NCBI RefSeq assembly: GCF_018308945.1
Contig: NZ_CP070501.1
Location: 930,001 to 994,000 of the forward strand
Direction: 5' to 3'
DNA from: Agrococcus sp. Marseille-Q4369
Lineage (GTDB): Bacteria; Actinomycetota; Actinomycetes; Actinomycetales; Microbacteriaceae
DNA: 64,000 nt
The position numbers and the translations under genes were made by a program. Positions 25,126 through 34,332 of the stretch are shown here, piece by piece. Below the pieces are notes generated by a model. It was given only the letters and a program-made list of their open reading frames with translations. It was not told the origin of the DNA and made no database searches. The first letter of the stretch is position 1. The number at the start of each line of letters is the position of its first letter.

Positions 25126-27369
25126 ATGAGCGGGATTCGACGAGACGAGCACGAGGCGCACGAGCACGGGGGCGCGCCGCAGCCGCACGAGCGCCACCAG
25201 CATCAGCACGCCGCGCACCACCAGCACGAGCACGCGGCGCACGCCCAGCGCCCGCAGCACGAGCACGCAGCGCATGCCCAGCACCCGCAGCACGCCGAGC
25301 ACCGCGATCACGGCGACCACACCGGACACGCGGGCCATGCCGGCCACGGCGACCACGTCGCCCTCTACCGGCGCCTGTTCTGGTGGATGCTCGCGCTCGC
25401 GATCCCGACGGTGCTGCTGAGCGGCATGTTCGCGTCGATCGTCGGGTACGCCCTCCCGGACGCGCCCGGGCTGCGCTGGGTCTCCCCCGCGCTCGGCACC
25501 GTCATGTTCGTGGTGGGCGGCCGGCCCTTCCTGACCGGCGCGGTCGACGAGCTGCGCTCGCGCCGGCCGGGGATGATGCTGCTGATCGCGCTCGCGCTCA
25601 CGACCGCGTTCATCGCGTCGTGGGCGGCGTCGCTCGGCTTCGCCGACCACCACCTCGACTTCTGGTGGGAGCTCGCGCTCCTCGTCGTCATCATGCTGCT
25701 CGGCCACTGGCTCGAGATGCGCTCGCTCGCGCAGACCTCGTCGGCGCTCGACTCGCTCGCGGCGCTCCTGCCCGACGAGGCGGAGCGCGAGACGCCGTCC
25801 GGCATCGAGCGCGTCGCCCCGGCGGCGCTGCGCGTCGGCGACGTCGTGGTCGTCCGCCCTGGCGCTCGCGTGCCGGCCGACGGCGCGATCGTCGAGGGCA
25901 GCGCGAGCTTCGACGAGTCGATGATCACGGGCGAGTCGCGCCCCGTCGCGCGCGGCGCGGGCGAGCGGGTCGTCGCCGGCACGGTCGCGACCGACTCGGG
26001 CGTGCGGGTGCGGGTCGACGCCGTCGGCGACGCGACGGCGATCGCGGGCATCCGCCGGCTCGTCGCCGACGCGCAGGCGTCGACCTCGAGGGCGCAGCGG
26101 CTCGCCGACCGGGCTGCGGGCTGGCTCTTCTGGTTCGCGCTCGGCGCCGCCGCGATCACCGCCGTCGCGTGGAGCGCGCTCGGCGCCCCGGACGACGCGA
26201 TCGTGCGCACGGTGACGGTGCTCGTGATCGCGTGCCCGCACGCGCTCGGCCTCGCGATCCCGCTCGTCGTCTCGATCGCGACCGAGCGCGCCGCGCGCGG
26301 CGGCGTCCTCGTCGCCGATCGGCTCGCGCTCGAGACCATGCGCCGCGTGGACGTCGTGCTGTTCGACAAGACCGGCACGCTCACGGCCGGCGAGCCGACG
26401 GTGCTCGACGTGCTCGCCGTCGACGGCGACGCCGACCGGGTGCTCGCGCTCGCCGCGGCGGCGGAGCGGCCGAGCGAGCACCCGCTCGCCCGCGCGATCG
26501 TGCGCGCGGCCGAGCGCGCCGCGCTCGACGTGCCCGACGCATCCGACTTCTCCTCCTCCCCCGCGGTGGGCGTCACGGCCGTCGTGGAGGGAGCGCGCGT
26601 GCGCGTGGGTGGCCCGCATCTGCTCGACGAGGAAGATGTCGCGGAGCTGCCCGCCGTCGAGGCGTGGCGCGCGGAGGGCGCGATCATCCTGCACGTCGTC
26701 GTCGACGGGGAGGTCGTCGGCGCGCTTCGGCTCGCCGACGCGATCCGGCCCGAGTCGAGGGAAGCGGTGGATGCGCTCCATCGGCTGGGCGTCGAGGTCG
26801 CGATGGTCACGGGCGACGCCGACGCGGTCGCCCAGTCGGTCGCGCGCGAGCTCGGCATCGACCGCGTCGCCGCGAATGTGCGCCCCGAGCACAAGGAGCG
26901 CGAGGTCGCGCGGCTGCAGGACGAGGGGCGCACCGTCGCCTTCGTCGGCGACGGCGTGAACGACGCGCCCGCGCTCGCGCGCGCCGACGTGGGCCTCGCG
27001 ATCGGTGCCGGCACCGACGTCGCGATCGCCTCTGCCGACGTGATCCTCGCGAGCTCGGACCCGCGGAGCGTGCTCTCGGTCGTCGAGCTCTCGCGCGCGA
27101 GCGCCCGCAAGATGGTGCAGAACCTGTGGTGGGCTGCGGGCTACAACCTGCTCGCCGTGCCGCTCGCGGCCGGCGTGCTCGCCCCCTTCGGCTTCGTGCT
27201 GCCGATGTCGGTCGGAGCGCTCCTCATGTCGCTCTCCACGATCGTCGTCGCCCTCAACGCGCAGCTGCTCCGCCGCCTCGACCTCGACCCGGCGGCGAGC
27301 GCCGCCCGCGTGCTCGACGCAGCGCCCTGGGCCGCCGCTCGGCAGGAGGCGGCTACCGTGTCGGCATGA
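25126..27369 (+). CDS. P1B-type copper-transporting ATPase (CopB-like, CPH class)
   Basis: A 747-residue heavy-metal efflux ATPase. The first 80 residues are extremely His-rich, with a repeated HEHAAHAQ block, replacing the usual Cys metal-binding domains. Then come eight predicted helices, the phosphatase-loop motif ITGES, the membrane metal site CPH (VIACPHALGL), the phosphorylation site FDKTGTLT, SEHPLA, and GDGVNDAPAL. CPH with a His-rich N-terminus fits the CopB subgroup (Cu+/Cu2+ or Ag+ export). It sits directly behind a CsoR-like operator, so copper induction is likely. The stop overlaps the start of the next gene by three bases (ATGATG). Confidence 0.94.
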   Translation: MSGIRRDEHEAHEHGGAPQPHERHQHQHAAHHQHEHAAHAQRPQHEHAAHAQHPQHAEHRDHGDHTGHAGHAGHGDHVALYRRLFWWMLALAIPTVLLSGMFASIVGYALPDAPGLRWVSPALGTVMFVVGGRPFLTGAVDELRSRRPGMMLLIALALTTAFIASWAASLGFADHHLDFWWELALLVVIMLLGHWLEMRSLAQTSSALDSLAALLPDEAERETPSGIERVAPAALRVGDVVVVRPGARVPADGAIVEGSASFDESMITGESRPVARGAGERVVAGTVATDSGVRVRVDAVGDATAIAGIRRLVADAQASTSRAQRLADRAAGWLFWFALGAAAITAVAWSALGAPDDAIVRTVTVLVIACPHALGLAIPLVVSIATERAARGGVLVADRLALETMRRVDVVLFDKTGTLTAGEPTVLDVLAVDGDADRVLALAAAAERPSEHPLARAIVRAAERAALDVPDASDFSSSPAVGVTAVVEGARVRVGGPHLLDEEDVAELPAVEAWRAEGAIILHVVVDGEVVGALRLADAIRPESREAVDALHRLGVEVAMVTGDADAVAQSVARELGIDRVAANVRPEHKEREVARLQDEGRTVAFVGDGVNDAPALARADVGLAIGAGTDVAIASADVILASSDPRSVLSVVELSRASARKMVQNLWWAAGYNLLAVPLAAGVLAPFGFVLPMSVGALLMSLSTIVVALNAQLLRRLDLDPAASAARVLDAAPWAAARQEAATVSA

Positions 27370-29118
27370 TGCGCACCCGACCCCCGCTGCAGGGATCGTT
27401 CGGAGCCGTCGCCTCGACGCACTGGCTCGCATCGTCGAGCGGCATGTCGGTGCTCGAGCGAGGCGGCAACGCGGCCGACGCGGCCGCGACGGCGGGCTTC
27501 GTGCTCCACGTCGTCGAGCCGCACCTCAACGGCCCCGGCGGCGACCTGCCCGCGATCGTGCGCGTGCCCGGCCGGGAGCCGCGAGTGCTCGCCGGGCAGG
27601 GCCCGACGCCCGCGGCCGCGACGATCGAGCGGATGCGCGCCGAGGGCATCGAGCACATCCCGGGCACCGGCCTCCTCGCGGCCGTCGTGCCCGGCGCGGT
27701 GCCCGCGTGGCTCACGCTGCTGCGCGACCACGGCACGTGGACGCCCGGCGACGTGCTCGCCTACGCGATCGAGCTCGCCGAGCGCGGCCACCGGGTGCTG
27801 CCGCGCGTCGCCCGCACGATCGCGGGCCGCGCCGAGTTCTTCCGCGAGCACTGGCCCGCGTCCGCCGACCTCTGGGCCGACCCGGCGCCCGAGCCGTGGG
27901 ACGTCATCCGCAATCCCGTGCTCGCCGGCACGTACCGCCGGCTCGCCGACGCGGGCAGCGGCCTCTCGCGCGAGGCAGCGTGCGACGCGGCGATCGCCGC
28001 CTGGAGCGAGGGCTTCGTCGCGGAGGCGATCGACCGGCACTCGCGGCACGCGGCGATGGACTCCTCGGGCGCGGCCCACGCGGGGCTCCTCACGGGCGAC
28101 GACCTCGCCGCGTGGCGCCCCTCGTGGGAGCCGACGACGTCGATGCCGTGGCGCGGCACCACCGTGCACAAGGCGGGCGCGTGGTCGCAGGGCCCCGCGA
28201 TGCTCGAGGCGCTCGGCATCGTCGAGCCGCTCCTGCCCGAGCGGTCGGATGCGTTCACGGCCGACATCGTGCACGTCGCGGCCGAGGCGATGAAGCTCGC
28301 ACTCGCCGATCGCGACGCGTGGTTCGGCGACGGCGCCGACCTCGAGCGCCTCCTCGACCCCGCCTACCTCGCCGAGCGCCGCGCGCTCATCGGCGACCGC
28401 GCCTCGCTCGAGCTGCGGCCCGGCGCGCTGCGGGGCGAGGCGCGCCTCGCGGCCGTGCGCGTCGCCGAGGAGGCGCCCCGCACGCCCCGCTCCGGCACGG
28501 GCGAGCCCACGCGCGGCGACACGTGCCACATCGACGTCGTCGACAAGGACGGCATGGTCGTCTCGGCGACCCCGTCGGGCGGCTGGCTGCAGTCGAGCCC
28601 GACGATCGGCGAGCTCGGCTTCTGCCTCGGCACGCGCGCCCAGATGCTCTGGCTCGAGGAGGGCCTGCCCACGAGCCTCGCCCCGCGCATCCGCCCCCGC
28701 ACGACCCTCTCGCCGACGATGCTCGTCGACCACGACGGTGCGGTCGCCGCGCTCGGCACGCCCGGCGGCGACCAGCAGGACCAGTGGCAGTTCGCGATGC
28801 TGCTCGGCATGCGCGTGCTCGGCCTCGACCCGCAAGCATCGATCGACGCGCCCTCGTGGCACCTGACGCACCTCGTGTCGTCGTTCGAGCCGCGCGTGTG
28901 GGAGCCGGGCGGTCTGCACGTCGAGTCGCGGCTCGGCGAGGCGGTCATCGACGACCTGCGCTCGCGCGGGCACGTGGTGACGGATGCGGGGCCCTGGTCG
29001 CTCGGTCGCCTCTCGTTCGCGTCGCACGAGCCTGGCGGACCGGGCGAGGGCGGCACGATCCGCGCCGCCTCGAACGCGCGCGACGAGCAGGGCTACGCCG
29101 CGCTGCGCTGCGCGCTAG
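27366..29118 (+). CDS. Gamma-glutamyltransferase family protein, stop codon out of frame
   Basis: An Ntn-hydrolase of the GGT family, about 580 residues to the expected end. Visible elements are STHWLASSSGMSVLERGGNAADAA near the N-terminus, the NGPGGD pocket, the autocleavage nucleophile Thr in RGDTCHIDVVDKDG, and the small-subunit signature SPTMLVDHDG...ALGTPGGDQQ. The family end RAASNARDEQGYAALR is present at about 29108. However, the expected TAG (29116-29118) is in the +1 frame, and the frame used by the gene stays open to 30548 through antisense of the next gene. I give the end at the CTAG shared with the convergent AKR gene. ATG 27366 overlaps the copper ATPase stop. Substrate is not known; gamma-glutamyl peptides are usual. 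Confidence 0.75.
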
Positions 29119-30068
29119 GCGAAGGTCTCGGAGATCGCCTCGACCGTCGCGGCGTCGAGCCGGCCCTCGCCGGCCGCCGCGTTCTGCGCGACCTGCTCGG
29201 GCTTCGTGGCGCCGGCGATGACGCTCGTGACCGCCTGCTGCGCGAGCAGCCACTGGAAGGTCACCTCGAGCATCGAGCGACCGGTGCCGCGCACGACCTC
29301 CTCGTAGCGCTCGAGGCGGGCCCAGTCGGTCTGCTCGAGCAGCTGCGGCTTGAGGCGCGTGAGGCGCGCGTCGGCGGGCGACGACGCCTGCGAGTACTTG
29401 CCCGTGAGCAGCCCGTTCGCGAGCGGGAAGTAGGGCAGGAAGCCGAGCCCGGCTTCGAGCACCGCGGGCAGCACCTCGCGCTCGACGCCGCGCTCGACGA
29501 GCGAGTACTCGTCCTGCGCCGTCGAGAAGCCGTTGGGGGTTGCGACGGCGGCCGCGTCGCGGATCTGCTCGGCGGAGAGGTTCGAGTGGCCGTAGGCGCG
29601 GATCTTGCCCTCGGCGACGAGCTCGTCGAGCGCCTCGACGGTCTGCTCGATCGGCGTCACCGGGTCGGGCGTGTGCAGCTGGTACAGGTCGATGTGCTCG
29701 ACCTGCAGGCGGCGCAGCGACGCCTCGACGGCCTTGCGGATGTAGCCGCGGGCGCCCTTCGCGCCCCACTCCTCGGTGCCCTCGATCGCGAAGTCCTGGT
29801 GGCCCCACTTCGTCGCGAGCACGATCCTGTCGCGCGCGGCGCTCCCGGCCTTCGAGAGGGCGACGCCCATGAGCGACTCGGAGGTCGTCGCGGGGTTGCC
29901 GTAGATGTCGGCGGTGTCGAAGAGCGTGATGCCGTGGTCGATCGCCGCGTGGATGACGGCGTCGGTGCCCGCTTGGTCCTCGGTGACCGTGCCCTTGCGG
30001 CCGAAGTTGTTGCAGCCGAGCCCGATGGGCGAGACCTCGATGCCGGAGTTGCCGAGAGTGCGCGTCAT
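29115..30068 (-). CDS. Aldo/keto reductase
   Basis: A 317-residue NADPH-dependent oxidoreductase with a TIM-barrel fold. The catalytic tetrad is visible: Asp and Tyr in DTADIYG, Lys in LATKWG, His in LYQLHTPD. The NADP-binding C-terminal segment SVIAGATKPEQVAQN is intact. The substrate cannot be told from sequence; the family reduces small carbonyl compounds. ATG 30068 is seven bases after a TAGGCT hexamer. Its stop TAG lies in the palindrome CTAG, which would also be the stop of the convergent GGT gene. Confidence 0.95.
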   Translation of the reverse strand: MTRTLGNSGIEVSPIGLGCNNFGRKGTVTEDQAGTDAVIHAAIDHGITLFDTADIYGNPATTSESLMGVALSKAGSAARDRIVLATKWGHQDFAIEGTEEWGAKGARGYIRKAVEASLRRLQVEHIDLYQLHTPDPVTPIEQTVEALDELVAEGKIRAYGHSNLSAEQIRDAAAVATPNGFSTAQDEYSLVERGVEREVLPAVLEAGLGFLPYFPLANGLLTGKYSQASSPADARLTRLKPQLLEQTDWARLERYEEVVRGTGRSMLEVTFQWLLAQQAVTSVIAGATKPEQVAQNAAAGEGRLDAATVEAISETFA

Positions 30069-30075
30069 GCGCTCA

Positions 30076-30081
30076 AGCCTA
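30076..30081 (-). promoter_or_regulatory. -10 element TAGGCT of the aldo/keto reductase gene
   Basis: TAGGCT is followed by seven bases and ATG 30068, which fits leaderless transcription. Confidence 0.5.
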
Positions 30082-30110
30082 GATCGCGCGCGGGCGGCGA
30101 TCCTGCACGG

Positions 30111-30458
30111 CTACCGGCCGGGCTTCGCGCTCCGCGCTGCCGACGGCTTGCGTGGCTTCGGCACCTGCGTCGCCGCGATCGTCTGCACGGTCTCGAGCAG
30201 CCACTCGAGGTCGCCGAGCCGGTCGACGTCGACGATCCCGTAGGGCTTCGAGCCCGGGTACGCCTCGCCGCGCGCGAGCGGCTCGGTGAGCTCCGCCGCC
30301 TCGGGCACGAGCTTGAGCAGCAGCGTGTCGTCGCACACGAACGCGAAGACGCGGTCGTCGCAGTAGAGGGCGTGCTCCCCGAACATCGGCTGCAGGCGGA
30401 TCGGCAGCGGGTCGAGGGCATCGAGGATGCGCTCGAGCGTCTCGGGCCGGTTCGGCAT
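30111..30458 (-). CDS. TfoX/Sxy N-terminal domain protein
   Basis: A 115-residue protein carrying only the N-terminal TfoX-type domain (MFGEHALYCDDRVFAFVCDDTLLLK...KPYGIVDVDRLGD). In gammaproteobacteria the two-domain TfoX drives competence. Single-domain actinobacterial members are uncharacterised, so no competence role should be assumed. The C-terminal 20 residues are basic and disordered (PKPRKPSAARSAKPGR). It lies between an aldo/keto reductase and recQ, all on the minus strand, with gaps of 42 and 32 bases. Confidence 0.8.
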   Translation of the reverse strand: MPNRPETLERILDALDPLPIRLQPMFGEHALYCDDRVFAFVCDDTLLLKLVPEAAELTEPLARGEAYPGSKPYGIVDVDRLGDLEWLLETVQTIAATQVPKPRKPSAARSAKPGR

Positions 30459-30490
30459 GCGTCGATCATGGCACCGGCCGCTGCCGGGCG

Positions 30491-32182
30491 TCAGAGCTGC
30501 TGGAGCACTCCGGAGCGCTCGACGACCTCGAGCGCGAGGGTCTTGTAGCCCTCCTCGTCGAAGAGCACCGTGATGCGGTCGCCGTCGTCGCTCACGACGC
30601 CGCCCTCACCCCACGACTCGTGCCGCACGCGCTGGCCCACGGTCCAGTCCCCCGCGGTGTCGGACGACGCATCCGCCGACTCGCGCGCCTCCTCGATGCG
30701 CTCGGCCGAGCCCGAGCGGCACGTGTCGCACGCGCCGCACAGCTCGGGCAGCTCCTCGCCGAAGTAGCCGAGCAGGAACCGTCGCCGGCAGCCGCTCGTC
30801 TCGGCGTAGCCGCGCATCATCTCGACGCGCGAGCGGTCGACGCGGCGCCGCGCCTCGGCGATGCGAGCCGCCTCCTCGACCGCGGGCTTGACCGTGCCCT
30901 CCCGCCACACGAGGTCGCCGTCGTCGGTCGTCTCGACCGCCCCCGCTTGCTCGAGGAGGTTGACCGCCGAGGTGAGCCGGCTCGCGCCCACGTCGAGCCG
31001 CTCGCGCAGCCGCTCGGGCGGAACGGGCTGCTTCGCGCGCCGGACGCGCGCGGCGACCGCCGAGAGCATGTCGACATCGGCTCCGCCGCCCGTCCGGAAG
31101 CGGTGCACGCCGAAGTCCTCCTGGCGGTGGAAGAGCGCCGCGAGCGCTGGTTCGCCGTCGCGGCCGCCGCGCCCGATCTCCTGGTAGTACGAGTCGAGGG
31201 AGTCGGGCGGCGCGGCGTGCAGCACGAAGCGCACGTCGGCCTTGTCGATGCCCATGCCGAACGCCGACGTCGCGGCGACGACCTCGGCGCTGCCGTCGCT
31301 GAACGCGTCGTGGACGCGCTCCCGCTCGACCCGCGACATCCCCGCGTGGTACGACTCGGCGCGCACGCCGGCCTCGGCGAGCGCAGCGGCGTAGCGCTCG
31401 GCGTCCTTGCGCGTCGCGACGTAGATGAGCCCGGGCTTCGCCTCGGCGATCGCTCGCTCGACGATCGCGTCGCGCTTGGCGTCGTCGTCGCTGTGCCGCT
31501 GCACCTCGAGGAAGATGTTGGGGCGGTCGAAGCCGCGCACGACCTGGCGCGGCTCTCGCATGCGCAGCCGCTCGACGATCTCCTCGCGCACGGGCGGTGC
31601 GGCGGTCGCGGTGAGCGCGACGGTCGTCGGGTGCCCGAGCGCCTCGACGACGTGGCCGAGCCTGAGGTACTCGGGCCGGAAGTCATGGCCCCACGCCGAG
31701 ACGCAGTGCGCCTCGTCGACGACGAGGAGCGACGGCTGCAGCTCGCGCAGCCGCTCGAGCACCTCGTCGCGCGCGAGCTGCTCGGGGGCGAGGAAGACGA
31801 ACTCGGCGTCGCCCGCCTCGAGCTCCTCCCACGCCTCGCGGTTCTCGCCGACGCGCTGCGAGGAGTTGACGGCGACCGCGGGGTCGGCGCCCATCTCCTC
31901 GAGCTGCTCGACCTGGTCGCGCTGGAGGGCGATGAGCGGCGAGACGACGACCGTGAGCCCCTCGAGGAGCTTCGCGGCGAGCTGGTAGATCGCCGACTTG
32001 CCGTGACCCGTCGGCATGACGGCGAGCACGTCGTGCCCTTCGAGGGCGGCTTCGACCGCCTCGCGCTGCCCTGGCCGAAGGTCGTCCCAGCCGTACTCGC
32101 GGGCGGCGGCGAGGATGCGGTCCCCCGCGCTTCCCCGATCGGTTCCGGCGGTCTGATCGGTGCGCGAGGAGCGGGGAGGCAT
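30491..32182 (-). CDS. RecQ-family ATP-dependent DNA helicase
   Basis: A 563-residue superfamily 2 helicase that unwinds 3'-tailed DNA in repair. Motifs in order are the Q-motif region LRPGQREAV, Walker A MPTGHGKSAIYQ (His where Gly or Ala is common), VVDEAHCVSAWGHDFRPEY (DEAH), TATAAPPV, YHAGMSR, ATSAFGMGIDK, and the Arg-finger region QEIGRGGRDG. The zinc site is kept (SGCRRRFLLGYF...LCGACDTC). There is no HRDC domain. Instead the last 45 residues form a Tudor-like module (VGQRVRHESWGEGGVVSDDGDRI) like that at the end of UvrD/PcrA. ATG 32182 is six bases after TAGCAT. Confidence 0.95.
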   Translation of the reverse strand: MPPRSSRTDQTAGTDRGSAGDRILAAAREYGWDDLRPGQREAVEAALEGHDVLAVMPTGHGKSAIYQLAAKLLEGLTVVVSPLIALQRDQVEQLEEMGADPAVAVNSSQRVGENREAWEELEAGDAEFVFLAPEQLARDEVLERLRELQPSLLVVDEAHCVSAWGHDFRPEYLRLGHVVEALGHPTTVALTATAAPPVREEIVERLRMREPRQVVRGFDRPNIFLEVQRHSDDDAKRDAIVERAIAEAKPGLIYVATRKDAERYAAALAEAGVRAESYHAGMSRVERERVHDAFSDGSAEVVAATSAFGMGIDKADVRFVLHAAPPDSLDSYYQEIGRGGRDGEPALAALFHRQEDFGVHRFRTGGGADVDMLSAVAARVRRAKQPVPPERLRERLDVGASRLTSAVNLLEQAGAVETTDDGDLVWREGTVKPAVEEAARIAEARRRVDRSRVEMMRGYAETSGCRRRFLLGYFGEELPELCGACDTCRSGSAERIEEARESADASSDTAGDWTVGQRVRHESWGEGGVVSDDGDRITVLFDEEGYKTLALEVVERSGVLQQL

Positions 32183-32188
32183 GCGGCG

Positions 32189-32194
32189 ATGCTA
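32189..32194 (-). promoter_or_regulatory. -10 element TAGCAT of recQ
   Basis: TAGCAT plus six bases leads to ATG 32182. No Shine-Dalgarno sequence is seen. Confidence 0.5.
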
Positions 32195-32251
32195 GATCGC
32201 CCGCCTGATCGCGGGCCGCGCGGCGGATGCGTCGGGAGGGCCCGCGCCGGG

Positions 32252-32604
32252 TCAGAACGGCGCTGGCGGCTCGTGGTCGGGCCAGGGCTCGGGCGGCGGC
32301 GGCGGGTCATCGCCTCCGACGGGCGTGAGGAAGTACGCCATCCACTCGTCGAGCGGGACCTTGCCCGACATCATGCGGACCAGCTCGGGGTCTGGCGGGG
32401 GTCGATCGGCCCACGGGTGCCGAGACGGTGGCCCCGCGGGCGGGGGCAGCGCGGGCTCGAGCTCGGCGAACGTCGGCCCGATCGGCCGAGGCTCGTCGAC
32501 GATCACCTCGCCGAGCGGCGACGTCCACTCGATGACGCCGTGGTCGAGCTGGCGCATGCTCCAGCGCGAGGCGTGCTTGAGCATGTGATCGCTGCGGCAG
32601 AGCG
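32252..32604 (-). pseudogene. C-terminal fragment of the DUF222/HNH endonuclease gene split by the IS
   Basis: This piece encodes the end of an HNH protein: LCRSDHMLKHASRWSMRQ, with the final His and Lys-His of the HNH motif, then a beta strand EWTSPLGEVIVDEP and a Pro-rich tail. A 110-residue frame starts at an internal ATG (32584), but the sequence before it continues the HNH motif up to the target duplication at 32601-32604. Joined to 34351-35723, minus one AGCG copy, it reads in frame for 573 residues. On its own it has no complete domain, and any expression would depend on the element. Confidence 0.88.
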
Positions 32605-32622
32605 GAGGCTGTCGCGCGAATG
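32605..32622 (+). repeat. Left terminal inverted repeat of the IS
   Basis: GAGGCTGTCGCGCGAATG, matching the right end with two mismatches. The weaker continuation nCGTnC extends the similarity to about 24 bp. Confidence 0.9.
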
Positions 32623-32689
32623 TCGTCCGGGTCGACGGCGACGGGTATCGGCAGTCGCGGCGAGCGCGCGGGGCGTGCCCGCCGGGCAG

Positions 32690-34288
32690 CTATGCCCCTG
32701 CGGTGCGCAGCTTCAGGAGGTTGTGTGCGGCGCAGATGAGGCGCCATTCGCTCTGGACTGCGTCGATGCCTCGGCGGGTGAATCGTCGGTAGCCGAGGTT
32801 GCCCTTGATGTTGCCGAAGACCGGTTCAATCGTGTGCTGGCGCTGGGCGTAGAGGGCGGAGCCGCGTGGCTCGGCGAGCTTCTCGTCCATCACGGCCCTC
32901 GCGATCGACGGTTCGACGGCCTCGCCGCGGACGTGGGCGAGCATGGAGTTGATCCGGGTGCCGGAGACCATGAGCTCGCCGGCGGCTTCTCGCTTGTTGA
33001 TCTCGCCGCGATTCAGGCGCTCGATCACGGGCAGCCATTCAGCCGGCGTCGGTTCCGCAGCGCGCCCAGCTCGAGGTCCGTCCTTGCCGAAGTAGCGCTT
33101 GGTCATGTCGCCGACCCACGTGTAGGAGACGCCGAGGATCTCGCCCGCCTTGCGCTGGGAGAGCTCGCCCCGGTTGACCTTCGCCAGCACTGACAGCTTG
33201 TGGTCGTCGGGTCGCTCGGCACGGTGATCGGCGGGCTTCTTCGTCGCGATCAGCACCTCGGCGCCGACATCGGCGGTGCCGTTCGCGGCGGTCCAGTAGC
33301 CGGCGTCGGCGACGAACGTGCCGACCGGCTCGTCGTGGCCGGCGTCGGCGAGGTTCTCGGTGACCGCGGTCGCCATCGGCACGAAGTGCGGCTGGTCATT
33401 GGTGGTGACGGTGACCTCGGCGGCGACCACGATCTGGCCGCCCGCGGTCGCCGCGGTCTGCGCGTTGTAGCCCTGCATCGCGCCGCGCCCGGTGTTCGGG
33501 ATGATCCGCGAGTGCGGGTCGGTGGTGTTCGCCCGTCGCGGCTTCGCCCGCCGCGCCGTGTCGGGCCGCGGTTTCGGGCCGGTCAGTTGCTTGCCTGAAG
33601 CGGCCTCCTTCCGCTCCCGCTCCGCGACCCGCGACTCGTAGTCGCGCGCCTTCTCCCGCTCCAGCTCGTCCAGCGCGGCCCGAATCCGCTCGCGCCGGTC
33701 CCGGCCGCCGGACCATGCCGCGGGCAGCTCGTCGCCGCGGCGATCGCCGAACAGGGCGTCCTCGGCCGCGTCGGTCTGCTCCGCCTCGTCGAGGATCTCG
33801 GCGGCGAGATCCTCGCGCGAGCGGTTCGCGAAGAACGACGCGTCCGCGGCGATCTTCGTCCCGTCGATCGCGATCATCCCCGCATCGACGATCCCCGCCT
33901 TCACGCAGAGCCCGAGCACCTGCCCGAACAGCGCCGCGATCGCCTCCTGGTGCCGCGATCGGAACCGCGCCAGCGTCGCGTGATCCGGCGTCTGGTTCAC
34001 CGCCAGCACGCGGTAGGCGACGTCCTCGACCAGCTTCCGCTCGATGCGCCGAGAGGAGCGCTCGCCGGTGCAATAGGCGTAGAGCAACACGCCCAGCATC
34101 AGCGCCGGATCGTAGACCGCGCCGCCGCGACCATCGGCCCGGTACGACGCGTAGAACGCTGTGAGATCGAGCTCCGCGACCGTGTCCAGCACGAAGAACG
34201 CGAGGTGGTCTTCAGGGAGCCACTCCCGCACCGACGGCGGCATCAGGAACAGCTGATCGAGATCCCCAGAGCGCACGTTCACGGCCAT
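32690..34288 (-). CDS. IS1182-family DDE transposase
   Basis: 532 residues and apparently intact. The N-terminal domain LFLMPPSVREWLPEDHLAFFVLD and the TPDHATLARFRSRH segment are typical of the family. Likely DDE residues are Asp in IAIDGTKIAADAS, Asp in FVADAGYW and Glu in HTIEPVFGNIKGN, with the end GYRRFTRRGIDAVQSEWRLICAAHNLLKL. Between the second Asp and the Glu lies a 100-residue insert with two helix-turn-helix-like units (VNRGELSQRKAGEILGVSYTWV and LNRGEINKREAAGELMVS, read as separate pieces). ATG 34288 (MAVNVRSGDLDQ) is preferred to 34339, which is inside the terminal repeat. Confidence 0.92.
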   Translation of the reverse strand: MAVNVRSGDLDQLFLMPPSVREWLPEDHLAFFVLDTVAELDLTAFYASYRADGRGGAVYDPALMLGVLLYAYCTGERSSRRIERKLVEDVAYRVLAVNQTPDHATLARFRSRHQEAIAALFGQVLGLCVKAGIVDAGMIAIDGTKIAADASFFANRSREDLAAEILDEAEQTDAAEDALFGDRRGDELPAAWSGGRDRRERIRAALDELEREKARDYESRVAERERKEAASGKQLTGPKPRPDTARRAKPRRANTTDPHSRIIPNTGRGAMQGYNAQTAATAGGQIVVAAEVTVTTNDQPHFVPMATAVTENLADAGHDEPVGTFVADAGYWTAANGTADVGAEVLIATKKPADHRAERPDDHKLSVLAKVNRGELSQRKAGEILGVSYTWVGDMTKRYFGKDGPRAGRAAEPTPAEWLPVIERLNRGEINKREAAGELMVSGTRINSMLAHVRGEAVEPSIARAVMDEKLAEPRGSALYAQRQHTIEPVFGNIKGNLGYRRFTRRGIDAVQSEWRLICAAHNLLKLRTAGA

Positions 34289-34332
34289 GGCCCATTCTCC
34301 CGCGACCCCTCCGCAGACCCACGCAGGCACGC

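Noticed and set aside
22542-30548. A 2,668-codon open frame on the plus strand
   Set aside because: Only the part from 27366 to about 29118 reads as a real protein (GGT). The rest is Arg/Ala/Gly-rich antisense of the phosphatase, SQR, DUF4192, AKR and TfoX genes, an effect of high GC.
32252-32584. An independent 110-residue hypothetical protein
   Set aside because: Its sequence continues the HNH motif broken by the IS, so it is the tail of the disrupted gene.
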